A DNA stretch of 64,000 nucleotides. Origin: Glutamicibacter sp. JC586. Lineage in GTDB: Bacteria; Actinomycetota; Actinomycetes; Actinomycetales; Micrococcaceae. The notes beneath the pieces were generated by a model. That model saw only the letters and a list, made by a program, of their open reading frames with translations. It was not told where the DNA came from and did no database searches. Shown piece after piece: positions 1 to 8,104 of this stretch; within the stretch, counting starts at the first letter, position 1; every line of letters begins with the position of its first letter. The position numbers were made by a program, and so were the translations under genes. The stretch lies in NCBI RefSeq assembly GCF_009805585.1, contig NZ_VHIN01000005.1, positions 434,001-498,000 on the forward strand. Reading direction: 5' to 3'.

Positions 1-2
1 CG

Positions 3-926
3 GCATTCCTGCTGGTGTTCTATGTGGTCAACCTGGGCAATGATTTCAGTTCGCCGCTCTTCCAGAAGCTGGCGGTAGCCAGGGTTGCCGGGACCTTGGC
101 CATGGTGATCACCGTGTGGATGCTGCTTGACCGTTTTCCACTGTGGATTGCCTATCTCGGGGCCCTGGCCGAGTTGTCGGCCTTTGTCGTCTTCGTGGGG
201 TTCTCGGTCAACCATGAGCAGATCGTCTTCAGGCTCCAGGAATTTCCGCTCATCGCGCTTTATATGTCCTGGCTCTTTCCGCCGGCGGTCACCCGGTGGA
301 CCATCTATCCGGTCATGGCTTTCACCATTCCCTACTCGGTGTTCTTCGGCCCTGCCGCAGGCACCGAGCACCAAAGCGGGCCGTTGAACGTGCTGAGCCT
401 GGTCTTCTTCACCGTCATTGGCATGTTCGTCGGCCACTACGTCAAGCGCCGATTCCGCCAGCAAACCCAGGTTGATGCGCTGACCGGCGCCTTGAACCGC
501 GTCGGGCTGTCGGCGCGTGGAGATGCCGCTTTGCTCGCGTCGCGGAAGTACCGCAGGCCGCTGGCTGTGGCGTTGCTGGACGTGGACGGGTTCAAGGAGA
601 TCAACGACCAGGACGGCCATGATGCCGGGGACCGCGCGCTGAAGGAGCTGGTGAGGCATCTGTGCAGCTCGATCCGTGCCGGAGACCTGGTCTGCCGATT
701 GGGCGGAGACGAATTCGTGCTGGTGTTCGCCAATACGACGATGGGCCAGGCGCAACTTCTGATGGAGCGCATTGCGGGGTCATCCAAGCTGGCCTGGAGC
801 TTCGGAACGGCACAGGCCCGAGCCGATGACAACTTGAGCACCATGATCCTGCGCGCCGACCGGGACATGTACTCCACCAAGCGCCAGCGTGCGGCCGAAC
901 GCGGCAAGTCCGCAGGGGAAAGCTGA
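3..926 (+). CDS. Membrane-anchored diguanylate cyclase (GGDEF), 5' end outside window
   Basis: This protein would condense two GTP into cyclic di-GMP at the membrane. The frame is already open at base 3 and encodes hydrophobic residues there, so the true start lies upstream; a GTG at 15 is only internal. About five hydrophobic segments fill the first 140 residues. A GGDEF domain follows: LTGALNR opens it and the active-site loop RLGGDEF sits near residue 230. The motif RAGD lies five residues before GGDEF, matching the RxxD inhibitory I-site, so product inhibition is likely. The C-terminus is complete. The N-terminal membrane part matches no sensor family I can name, so the input signal is unknown. 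Confidence 0.88.
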   Translation, partial: AFLLVFYVVNLGNDFSSPLFQKLAVARVAGTLAMVITVWMLLDRFPLWIAYLGALAELSAFVVFVGFSVNHEQIVFRLQEFPLIALYMSWLFPPAVTRWTIYPVMAFTIPYSVFFGPAAGTEHQSGPLNVLSLVFFTVIGMFVGHYVKRRFRQQTQVDALTGALNRVGLSARGDAALLASRKYRRPLAVALLDVDGFKEINDQDGHDAGDRALKELVRHLCSSIRAGDLVCRLGGDEFVLVFANTTMGQAQLLMERIAGSSKLAWSFGTAQARADDNLSTMILRADRDMYSTKRQRAAERGKSAGES

Positions 927-937
927 GTTCCCGCCCC

Positions 938-2461
938 CTAGCCGAGCTTGCCGCCCATCCGGTCCTGCATCTTCTGGCTGGCCTCATTCAGGCCCTGGAT
1001 TTCCACTCTCTTCCCGTAGTGCTCGTATTTGGTGCGGATCGAGTCCAGGGCGGCGACGGTCGAGGCATCCCAGAGGTGCGAATCGGACATGTCGATGATG
1101 ACCTTCTCGGGGTCCTGCGCGTAGTCGAACTGCATGTAGAGGTCGTTGGAGGAAGCGAAGAACAGCTCGCCGTTGACCTTGTACACGGCCGAATGTTCGG
1201 TAGCGCTGCGATCCACGGTAACCATGTGGGCTACACGATTCGCGAATAGCACCATGGCCGAAAGGATGCCCACGCCCACACCGATGGCGAGGTTGTGCGT
1301 AGCCACGGTGAGCACCACGGTAATGAGCATGACGAAGGTTTCGCTCTTGGGCATCATCTTCAAGGTGCTGGGTTTGATGCTATGCCAGTCGAAGGTGGTT
1401 GCCGAGACCACGATCATCACGGCCACCAGCGCAGCCATCGGAATCTGCGCCACCACGTCCCCGAGTAACACCGCCAGCAACAACATAAAAATGCCGGCGA
1501 AGGCCGTGGAGATGCGGGTACGTCCGCCCGAAACTTTCACGCCCACCATGGTTTGCCCGATCATCGCACAACCGCAGATTCCACCGAAGAATCCGGTAAC
1601 AATATTCGCGGTGCCCTGCGCCCACGACTCACGGGTTTTACTTGAGGGCGTATCGGTTATGTCGTCCACCAATTTGGCGGTGAGCAAGGATTCGAGCAGA
1701 CCCACAAAGGCTACAGCGATGGCATAAGGGGCGATGATCTTCAGGGTTTCAAGGTTCAGCGGTACACCGGGCAGGTGGAAGATTGGGAGTGAATCGGGCA
1801 GTGCGCCCTTGTCTCCCACCATCGGAACCACCACGTGTGCGAACACAGTGATCGCGGTGAGCACCACGATGGCGATCAACGGGGCGGGCACCGCCTTGGT
1901 GATTTTCGGGAAAAAGCACACGATCGCCACCCCCAGGATCACCAGTGGGTAGACCTGCCAGGGCACATTGCGCAGCTCGGGCATCTGCGCCCAGAAGATC
2001 GAGATGGCTAGACCGTTGACAAAACCGATCATCACCTGACGTGGAATGAATCGTAGAAGCTTGGCCACGCCCAGGGCGGAGAGGCTCACCTGGATCACAC
2101 CGGCTAGGATCACCGTCGCGAATAGGTATTCCACCCCATAAGCGCGCACCAACGGGGCAACCACCAATGCCACCGCGCCGGCCGCCGCAGAAATCATGGC
2201 GGGGCGTCCGCCGGTGAAGGCAATAACGATGGACATGGTGAAGGAAGCAAAAATGCCTACGCGCGGATCCACCCCGGCGATCACGGTGAACGCGATGACC
2301 TCGGGGATCAGCGCCAGCGAAACTACCAGACCGGCGAGCAGCTCGGTTTTCAGTAGCCGCGGGGATTTGAGGGTGCGCCATACCGACTGGCGTTGTAGCG
2401 GGCTTAGTTGTGCGATCGCGGTGCTCAACGGGACTCCAATCACTGTGGTGTCCCAGAACAT
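938..2461 (-). CDS. SulP family anion transporter with STAS domain
   Basis: This 507-residue secondary transporter belongs to the SulP (SLC26) family, which moves sulfate, bicarbonate or dicarboxylates across the membrane. Roughly residues 35-400 form the membrane domain, opening with a LLAGLVVSLALIPEV-type first helix and GGRPAMISAAAG. The last 100 residues form a cytoplasmic STAS domain (VIIDMSDSHLWDAS, then ALDSIRTKYEH). The start at 2461 is the first ATG, but there is no good Shine-Dalgarno sequence, and an internal GTG at codon 7 is possible. It converges with the GGDEF gene, with 11 bp between stops. Two copies of a dispersed repeat lie upstream. The substrate cannot be told from sequence. 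Confidence 0.88.
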   Translation of the reverse strand: MFWDTTVIGVPLSTAIAQLSPLQRQSVWRTLKSPRLLKTELLAGLVVSLALIPEVIAFTVIAGVDPRVGIFASFTMSIVIAFTGGRPAMISAAAGAVALVVAPLVRAYGVEYLFATVILAGVIQVSLSALGVAKLLRFIPRQVMIGFVNGLAISIFWAQMPELRNVPWQVYPLVILGVAIVCFFPKITKAVPAPLIAIVVLTAITVFAHVVVPMVGDKGALPDSLPIFHLPGVPLNLETLKIIAPYAIAVAFVGLLESLLTAKLVDDITDTPSSKTRESWAQGTANIVTGFFGGICGCAMIGQTMVGVKVSGGRTRISTAFAGIFMLLLAVLLGDVVAQIPMAALVAVMIVVSATTFDWHSIKPSTLKMMPKSETFVMLITVVLTVATHNLAIGVGVGILSAMVLFANRVAHMVTVDRSATEHSAVYKVNGELFFASSNDLYMQFDYAQDPEKVIIDMSDSHLWDASTVAALDSIRTKYEHYGKRVEIQGLNEASQKMQDRMGGKLG

Positions 2462-2520
2462 TGGGGTGGGGACCTATCTACGTTACCGCACCGGGCACTG
2501 CCGGCAGTGCTTAAATTCGA

Positions 2521-2617
2521 AGCCCCAGCCGGGCCGGAACTAGCCGGCGAGCTGGGGCTTCTCGATCATCACTCGCACCTTCATGAGGTACTTACTACTC
2601 TAAGCGTGGACTCTGTG
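2521..2617 (-). repeat. Dispersed -10/micro-ORF/hairpin element, copy 1
   Basis: Read on the minus strand, this is the first of five copies. CACAGA begins the conserved part (2617 leftwards). Next come a -10-like hexamer TAGAGT (2602-2597), the core ACCTCATGAAGGTGCGAG, then TGATGA ending at 2566. A GC-rich hairpin with AGCCCCAGC arms follows (2521-2559). ATG at 2584 would encode MKVRVMIEKPQLAG and stop inside the hairpin. Alternatively GAAGGTG acts as Shine-Dalgarno for the ATG at 2569. It occupies the gap upstream of the SulP gene together with copy 2. Confidence 0.75.
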
Positions 2618-2676
2618 CGTCAAATAAGTATGCACTGCACGTTGACTTCGCATTTGGGAGCGTCAGAGGGCAAAGA

Positions 2677-2767
2677 AGTGGCCCCGCCGCAAGACCGGCA
2701 GGGCCACTACTTCGTCATCACTCGCACCTTCAATGAGGTACTTATTACTCTAGGGGTGCTCTCTGTG
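2677..2767 (-). repeat. Dispersed -10/micro-ORF/hairpin element, copy 2
   Basis: This second copy lies about 150 bp from copy 1 in the same orientation. It has the same -10-like TAGAGT (2752-2747) and core, but one extra T turns the first start codon into TTG (TTGAAGGTGCGAG). The hairpin (2677-2708, GTGGCCC arms) is unrelated in sequence to copy 1 and is followed on the minus strand by CTTCTTT. The open frame reads MKVRVMTK and stops just before the hairpin. It lies directly downstream of the broken MFS gene, so it may also serve as that gene's terminator. Confidence 0.75.
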
Positions 2768-2825
2768 GATGCAGTAAGCATGCACTGCGCAGTGCCCATG
2801 TATCCGTAGTTCCAGCGAAAGTAAG

Positions 2826-4254
2826 CTAAGCGGCCTTCAAAGGTTCCTCGACCTTTGCCGGGGTGGCGTGGGCAGCCGATGGTATGCAAGCTGCGACCAA
2901 TGCCGCAACAAGACTGATGCCAGCTCCGAGCCATAGTGCGGTGTGGAAACCAGTCTCGGAAGGAAGCACTGCGCCATGGAAGTCGATGGTCATGTTCGCC
3001 AGCACCAAGCCGATGATGGCTGCTCCTGAAGTGGTTCCCAAGGAACGCATCAGTGTGTTCAGGCCGTTGGCTGCACCGGTTTCACTGCGCGGTACCGCGC
3101 CCATGATGATGGTGGGCATCGCCCCATAGGCCAGTACCACGCCACTGTTGATGACCAGGCTGGTGATCAACAAGCCCCAGGTGGAGCCCATGCCAAGTTG
3201 TCCCACGGCGTATCCGGCGGCCATGATGAGGATCCCGAGAACTAAGGTGAATTTTGGTCCCTTTGAACTGGTCAGTCGACCTCCGACGGGCGAAAGGAAG
3301 AGCATCATCAACCCGGCCGGAGCCATCCACAGTCCAGCGGACAAAATACTTTGGCCCAGTCCGTAACCTGCTTCGGTGGGCATCTGCAAGATCTGAGGCA
3401 TGACCAGAGAACTGGAGTACATGCCGAAGCCAACAAAAATTGAAGCAATGTTGGTCAACAGTACGCGTGGAATCGCAGCGGTGCGCAAGTCCACCAGGGG
3501 AGCGTTTGCCCGAAGTTCCCAGAAGCCCCAGAGCAGTAATACGATCACCGACGCCGTAAGCAGAGCAATCACTAGGGGGGGATCCCCAACCCTAGGTGGA
3601 GCCCTTGGAGGTTCCGAGCATAAGGGCAATGAGCCCGGCACCTAACCCGATGGCACCGGCCCAGTCGAAGTGACCCTCGGATCCAGCGGAGTTGATAGCG
3701 GGAATGAACTTGAGGATCAGTAAGGCCACGACCAGGGTGATGGCGGCGCCCAGATAAAAGAGCACGCGCCAAGACGAAAACTGGATGATCGCTGCCGACA
3801 GTGGCAGCCCGATGGCGCCACCCACGCCCAGGGTTGCTGAGACGGTGGCGATGGCCGAAGATAGACGCTCGGCTTCTACGAGGTCACGGAGCATTGCGAT
3901 GCCTAGCGGAACCATGCCTGATCCCAAGCCCTGTAGGGTTCGGCCCACGATCATCACGGTGACGTTGGGCGCTAGCGCGCAGATCACCCCGCCAAGGATC
4001 AACGGGATTGCCAAGGCGAGTAATACTCGGCGCTTGCCAAACATGTCGCCTAGCCGCCCCGAAATGGGTATGACCACAGCGGCCGCGAGCAGTGTTGCGG
4101 TGATAATCCAGGCGGTGTTATCGGCCGTGGTGTTGAAGATTTGGGGGAGCTGCGGGATTAGCGGAGCCACCATTGTCTGGGTCAGCGAAGAGGCGATACC
4201 TGCTGTGGCAAGGATGCCAACGGTGAACTTGGAGCTGGGCTTTGTGGCGAGTTT
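2826..4254 (-). pseudogene. DHA2-type MFS drug transporter, broken
   Basis: The two halves together give a nearly full-length 14-helix MFS exporter: PLIPQLP..., SGRLGDMFGKRR (motif A), then LLLWGFWELRANAPLVDLR and the remaining helices. The halves are in different frames. In the first frame the family motif KGSTWGWGSP reads KGST-stop-GWGS, with TAG at 3594-3592 where TGG is expected. A run of seven C (plus-strand G 3575-3581) then shifts the frame, and six would restore it. The conserved N-terminus (KLATKPSSKF) also has no ATG, GTG or TTG ahead of it before an in-frame TGA at 4272. Three separate defects argue for real decay rather than one sequencing error. The intact divergent MarR gene is its likely former regulator. 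Confidence 0.8.
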
Positions 4255-4283
4255 AGGGGAGGATACGGGTCACTTTCGACAGA

Positions 4284-4318
4284 ATGTGTAAGTTACATGC
4301 AATGTTCATAATACACAT
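4284..4318. promoter_or_regulatory. Probable MarR operator between marR-like and MFS genes
   Basis: A 7-bp inverted repeat, ATGTGTA (4284-4290) and TACACAT (4312-4318), encloses a short palindrome GTAAGTTAC (4288-4296) in the space between the divergent MFS pseudogene and the MarR gene. MarR proteins usually bind palindromes in exactly this position. This is inference from symmetry and position. Confidence 0.5.
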
Positions 4319-4336
4319 CTGAGATAGGATGGAGAA

Positions 4337-4807
4337 ATGCCAGAAGGAAAAAATGGATCGAAGAGCCGCATCGCGGACATCGAGTACGAGCAGATGCTGC
4401 TCAGTCGTTACACCATTGCTCAACATCGCCATTCCAGCGGCTTGGACCGCAGCGTATACCTCATAATGAGCCGTATCGATGGTCAGGGGCCGATGTCTAT
4501 TGCGCAGTTGAGTCATGCTTTACGCCTAGAGAGCTCCACCCTGCAACGACAAGTTACCGTCGCGATTAAGGAGGGGTATCTGGAGCGCATGGCAGATCCA
4601 GATGGGCATGTGGCGCGCAAAATCACCTTGACCCACTTCGGGGAGGAGCAACTTGCTGACGCCCGTGCCACCTCCATCGAGGCGCTGGAGCAGATCATGG
4701 GGGACTGGAGTTCCAAGGACGTGGATCAGTTCGCGCACTTCCTGAACCGCTTTAACAATGCAATCGAGGAGTACAGCCAGCTACGCCGTGGCCAGAAGAA
4801 TGGTTAA
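4337..4807 (+). CDS. MarR family transcriptional regulator
   Basis: This 156-residue winged-helix regulator of the MarR family normally represses a neighbouring efflux gene until a small ligand binds. The visible core runs from about residue 45 to 110: helix-turn-helix GPMSIAQLSHALRLESSTLQRQV, then the wing YLERMADPDGHVARKITLT, where the DxR-type wing is recognisable. N- and C-terminal helices form the dimer interface. GGAT/GGAG precedes the ATG. It is divergent from the degraded MFS exporter with palindromes between them, so it appears to have outlived its target. It may still autoregulate. Confidence 0.88.
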   Translation: MPEGKNGSKSRIADIEYEQMLLSRYTIAQHRHSSGLDRSVYLIMSRIDGQGPMSIAQLSHALRLESSTLQRQVTVAIKEGYLERMADPDGHVARKITLTHFGEEQLADARATSIEALEQIMGDWSSKDVDQFAHFLNRFNNAIEEYSQLRRGQKNG

Positions 4808-4809
4808 AG

Positions 4810-4903
4810 AAAAGTTCCCGCTGGGCAATATCCAACGGGAACTTTTACGATCATCACTCGCACCTTCAATGAGGTAGTTTCTACGATAGTCACGGTTTCT
4901 GTG
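4810..4903 (-). repeat. Dispersed -10/micro-ORF/hairpin element, copy 3
   Basis: On the minus strand: CACAGA, -10-like TATCGT (4888-4883), core ACCTCATTGAAGGTGCGAG, TGATGA, then hairpin AAAAGTTCCCG / CGGGAACTTTT (4810-4820, 4836-4846). TTTTCTTT follows on the minus strand and TTTT on the plus strand, so the hairpin can end transcription both ways, including that of the MarR gene that stops at 4807. The TTG frame encodes MKVRVMIVKVPVGYCPAGTFL and runs through the entire hairpin to a TAA. Confidence 0.75.
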
Positions 4904-4988
4904 CCGATGCTTTGGCTTAGCTTCGCGTTGACGGTGACTGGGCGCGGTGCACATAGAGCGCCCTCGAACCGATCCCAAACTCCGGTAG

Positions 4989-5018
4989 TTGACACATAGG
5001 CTCGCAGCGCGCTGCTAT
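4989..5018 (+). promoter_or_regulatory. Promoter of glycerate kinase gene
   Basis: A perfect -35 TTGACA (4989-4994) is followed after 18 bp by TGCTAT (5013-5018). Transcription would begin near 5025, downstream of the ATG at 5021. This favours the second ATG at 5033 as the start codon. Confidence 0.5.
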
Positions 5019-5032
5019 CTATGCTGGGATTC

Positions 5033-6211
5033 ATGACTTCTGAGCAGAAACTACCGGCCACGATCCAGCGAGCACTACGAGTAGCCATAGTGCCTGACTC
5101 GTTTAAGGGTAGCGCCCGGGCTAGCGAAGTTGCTACCGCAATGGAATACGGGTTCTCCAAAGGGGCAGCCAGCCTTAAGCGCGAGGTTGAGATTACCGCG
5201 GTGCCTTTCGCCGATGGTGGCGAAGGTACCCTCGAAGCATTGATTGATACGTGGGGTACCCAGGCGATCACGCTGGAGACCACCGACGCGTTGGGCCGCC
5301 CGGTGACCTCACGACTTGGACTATCGGCTGACCAGAAAATTGCAGTTGTGGAAGCGGCGGAAGCCGCCGGACTGCCACAGGTTAGCGATGTGGCACGTAA
5401 ACCACTAGAAGCAACCACCTCGGGTCTGGGCCCGCTGGTTGCTCATGCCCTAGACCTCGGAGTCCAGCAAATCATCTTGTGTCTGGGTGGCTCAGCAACC
5501 ACCGACGGTGGAACCGGACTGCTCAACGCGCTGGGTGCCAAGTTCCTCGATGATCAAGGAAATCAGCTTCCAGCAGGTGGAGGCGCACTGGGCAAGCTGG
5601 CAAGCATTGACGTATCCGAACTTGACCCCCGGGCGAAAAAGGTACGTTGGCAGATCGCGTGTGATGTCACCAACCCGTTGCTTGGAGACAAAGGTGCTGC
5701 CGCGATTTTTGGTCCGCAAAAGGGTGCTACCAAACACGATGTGCAGATCCTGGATCAAGGCCTTGAACGCTTAGCCAATGTACTTGAGGCCGATACCGGG
5801 CGAAGCTTGCGCGAGCAGCCAGGGATGGGTGCCGCTGGCGGATTGGCGCTCTGCCTCGCATCGTACTTCTTTGTAGAGCTGACCCCGGGGTGGGAGCTGG
5901 TCGCCCAAGTACTCGACGCCCGTCGAATAATGCAGTCGGCTGATCTGGTTCTGACTGGAGAAGGCAGGCTTGATAGTCAATCACTGGATGGCAAAGTGGT
6001 CTGTGGTGTCCTGCAAGCCAAAGGTGAGCTGTCCGATGTAATTGTCGTGGCCGGATCAGTGGATCTGAGCGATGAAGAACTTGAGGCAGCAGGGATTCTG
6101 GCCGCGTTTTCAATTGCGCCAGGTCCAGCGAGCTTGGCGGAACTTTCGGCCGATACGCTCGGCCTAGTTCAGCGCACCGCCTTCGGTGTGGCACGCACGT
6201 ACTTGCGTTAG
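5033..6211 (+). CDS. Glycerate kinase (GarK/GlxK family)
   Basis: It phosphorylates D-glycerate with ATP to feed lower glycolysis. In this family the product is usually 2-phosphoglycerate. The N-terminal signature VPDSFKGSARASEVA is diagnostic, followed by PFADGGEGT, the glycine-rich LCLGGSATTDGGTG and the C-terminal LTGEGRLDSQSLDGK. The length of about 392 residues fits the family. An in-frame ATG at 5021 is also possible, but the promoter appears to overlap it. The gene stands alone. Its likely partners are the gcl-glxR-hyi genes near 61-64 kb, which make D-glycerate from glyoxylate, and the CdaR-type regulator at 8.1 kb. Confidence 0.92.
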   Translation: MTSEQKLPATIQRALRVAIVPDSFKGSARASEVATAMEYGFSKGAASLKREVEITAVPFADGGEGTLEALIDTWGTQAITLETTDALGRPVTSRLGLSADQKIAVVEAAEAAGLPQVSDVARKPLEATTSGLGPLVAHALDLGVQQIILCLGGSATTDGGTGLLNALGAKFLDDQGNQLPAGGGALGKLASIDVSELDPRAKKVRWQIACDVTNPLLGDKGAAAIFGPQKGATKHDVQILDQGLERLANVLEADTGRSLREQPGMGAAGGLALCLASYFFVELTPGWELVAQVLDARRIMQSADLVLTGEGRLDSQSLDGKVVCGVLQAKGELSDVIVVAGSVDLSDEELEAAGILAAFSIAPGPASLAELSADTLGLVQRTAFGVARTYLR

Positions 6212-6332
6212 CCTGGCCCGCATGGGTGGAGGAAATTTCGTGCGTCCCTCCACCGTGGGTACGAAACACTGCGCTATGACTTCAGACATTAAAACGATGT
6301 GCCAAGTCGGTGCCGATTTCTACGATGGAAAC

Positions 6333-6869
6333 ATGATGAAGAAAAAGTATGTCGCCTCCGCATTGTTCGCCGCACCGCTAGTTATGTTTCTGTCCGGATG
6401 CTCGATGTCTGATTTCAGCGTCGATAAGTTTGATGAATCCACCGAAAAATCTGCACAGACTTCGCAAGCTGGGGTCGCCAGCGAACTGCTACCTACCTGG
6501 GTGCCTGCTGGTGGCACCAATGTGGAGCTGGTTCAACGCAATACCGGCAGTGAACGAATTTTTGTGATGGACTACGACGGGCAATTGCCTAACGACAAGT
6601 GCATTACAGTGGCAACCGCTGGCAAACCCAGCGCTGCGGAGCTGAAGAAAGCCTATGCTTCGGATCCACGCACCAAAAACTTCGACCCAGAGGAAATTTC
6701 TACCACCAGGACCCTTGAAGCCGATTGGTGGCCCGATGATGCCGAAGCGAAAACTACCAACTTGTGTGGTCGTTTCTGGGTACATCAGTCCGGTGGAAAG
6801 CTATACGCTTTTGCCCCGGATAACGTGGAAACTGTCAAAGCAGTCCAAAAGGAACGCTCGGCAGCCTAG
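6333..6869 (+). CDS. Secreted lipoprotein of unknown function
   Basis: I do not recognise the family. The ATG pair at 6333/6336 begins a classic lipoprotein signal peptide: MMKKKY, a hydrophobic core with VMFLSGC, and cysteine at about residue 24 for lipid attachment. The mature part, about 155 residues, is soluble with two cysteines (NDKC and NLCGRF), which could form a disulfide outside the cell. Upstream in-frame ATGs (for example 6276) would put a polar stretch before the signal and are unlikely. It ends on the CTAG shared with the convergent next gene. Confidence 0.75.
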   Translation: MMKKKYVASALFAAPLVMFLSGCSMSDFSVDKFDESTEKSAQTSQAGVASELLPTWVPAGGTNVELVQRNTGSERIFVMDYDGQLPNDKCITVATAGKPSAAELKKAYASDPRTKNFDPEEISTTRTLEADWWPDDAEAKTTNLCGRFWVHQSGGKLYAFAPDNVETVKAVQKERSAA

Positions 6870-7708
6870 CTACGAAGATAATCCTCAAAAGACATCGGCG
6901 CCCTGCCGGTGATGATCTCAACGTGGTCACTGACCTTGGCCATAACGCTGCCGGATATAGCCGTATAGGTACTGACCCAAGCATCTAGCTGCCATTGCGG
7001 GGCGCCGTATTTAGCGCGTGAAGCGTACGCTTCATCGATACTCTCATCGTGGAAGCTAGCTTTATCACCACGCACTTCGCGTAGGATTCTGGAGACGTCC
7101 GACATGCTCAGAGATTGTGGGCCGGAGAGCTCATAAGCCGAACTCTCGTGGGCGTGCGCTTCGGCCAAGACGGTGGCAGCCGTGCGGGCCACATCTGCAC
7201 GGGCTACCGGAGCGAAATGGCCATTCCCCGCAGGGCCGCGAATGACCCCATCGGCGCCAAGAAGGTCAGGCAAAAAATCTAGGTAGAAGTTATCGCGTAA
7301 AAAGGTAAAACGGAGAGGTGAAGCTCGCAGATACTCTTCAGTCTCATAGTGCTCGCGGGCCAAGGTGAATTCTGCATCCGGAGCGGCTGCGGCAAACGAG
7401 GTGTAAACAACGTGTTTCACCCCGGCCTGAACTGCAGTATCGATGAAGGATTTATGCAGTTCTAGACGATGCTGGCTCTCCGGAGCTGACACCATAAAAA
7501 GTACATCGATATCTTTCAGTGCGCGAATGCTCGCGGAGCGATCAGCATAGTCAAAAGTGTGAGTCGTGGAAGCCGGTAGCTGCGGCGCACGGGATGTGTC
7601 GCGGACCAGAAGTCGCTGGGGTACACCAAGATCCGCAAGATTTTGGGCTACCAACGAGCCGAGCGCTCCGGTAGAACCGGTGACTGCAATTCGTTCCTTG
7701 GATGCCAT
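6866..7708 (-). CDS. NmrA-like NAD(P)-binding protein (QorB-type)
   Basis: This 280-residue atypical short-chain dehydrogenase has the N-terminal dinucleotide motif VTGSTGALGS, then a strand ending in MVSAPES and VKHVVYTSFAAAAPD. The classical Tyr-Lys catalytic pair is not evident, as in NmrA/QorB relatives, which act as NADPH sensors or quinone reductases. It overlaps the stop codon of the convergent lipoprotein gene: both stops lie in the same CTAG. Nothing nearby fixes the substrate. Confidence 0.82.
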   Translation of the reverse strand: MASKERIAVTGSTGALGSLVAQNLADLGVPQRLLVRDTSRAPQLPASTTHTFDYADRSASIRALKDIDVLFMVSAPESQHRLELHKSFIDTAVQAGVKHVVYTSFAAAAPDAEFTLAREHYETEEYLRASPLRFTFLRDNFYLDFLPDLLGADGVIRGPAGNGHFAPVARADVARTAATVLAEAHAHESSAYELSGPQSLSMSDVSRILREVRGDKASFHDESIDEAYASRAKYGAPQWQLDAWVSTYTAISGSVMAKVSDHVEIITGRAPMSFEDYLRS

Positions 7709-7780
7709 TTCACAACACTTCCTAGCTAAGGACAGTCCGAGAGTCGTAGGTAGACTCTCTCATGCGAGCTGAGTTGGTGC

Positions 7781-7966
7781 TTAGTTTTCGCGTGCCGTGG
7801 CGGTGGCACGAGTAGCGAAAAAGACGCAGGCGATGAAGCCTACGAGACTCAACGCGACAGCGATAGGGCCAGTGAGGCCGTGCAAATATTGATTCCACGT
7901 CATATTTAGTGTCACCAACAGTGCCACTAAAAATCCTCCGGTTAAGTAACTGATCGCCGAATTCAC
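7781..7966 (-). CDS. Small two-helix membrane protein
   Basis: This 61-residue protein has two hydrophobic segments ([14 protein letters not shown] and [17 protein letters not shown]) and a short charged tail. Start GTG at 7966 is chosen because GAAAGG lies six bases upstream; extending further brings in non-conserved-looking sequence that overlaps the divergent regulator. I do not recognise a family. It is divergent from the CdaR-type regulator at 8105. Confidence 0.6.
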   Translation of the reverse strand: MNSAISYLTGGFLVALLVTLNMTWNQYLHGLTGPIAVALSLVGFIACVFFATRATATAREN

Positions 7967-8104
7967 GGTGAACCTTTCGTCGCGATACTTGACTGTGGTG
8001 AGCCTAGCACTGCAAGAGATGAAGTTGAAGTACCCCATCGTTGCCAGCGTGCCTCTTTTGGCCGCTACCGATTCGCCATTCCCAAGGCCAGCTAGGATGA
8101 ATCC

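Noticed and set aside
1749-2381. A 210-codon frame on the same strand within the SulP gene at 938-2461
   Set aside because: It is out of frame with a well-supported transporter, and its composition (Arg, Gly and His rich) is typical of shifted-frame high-GC translation.
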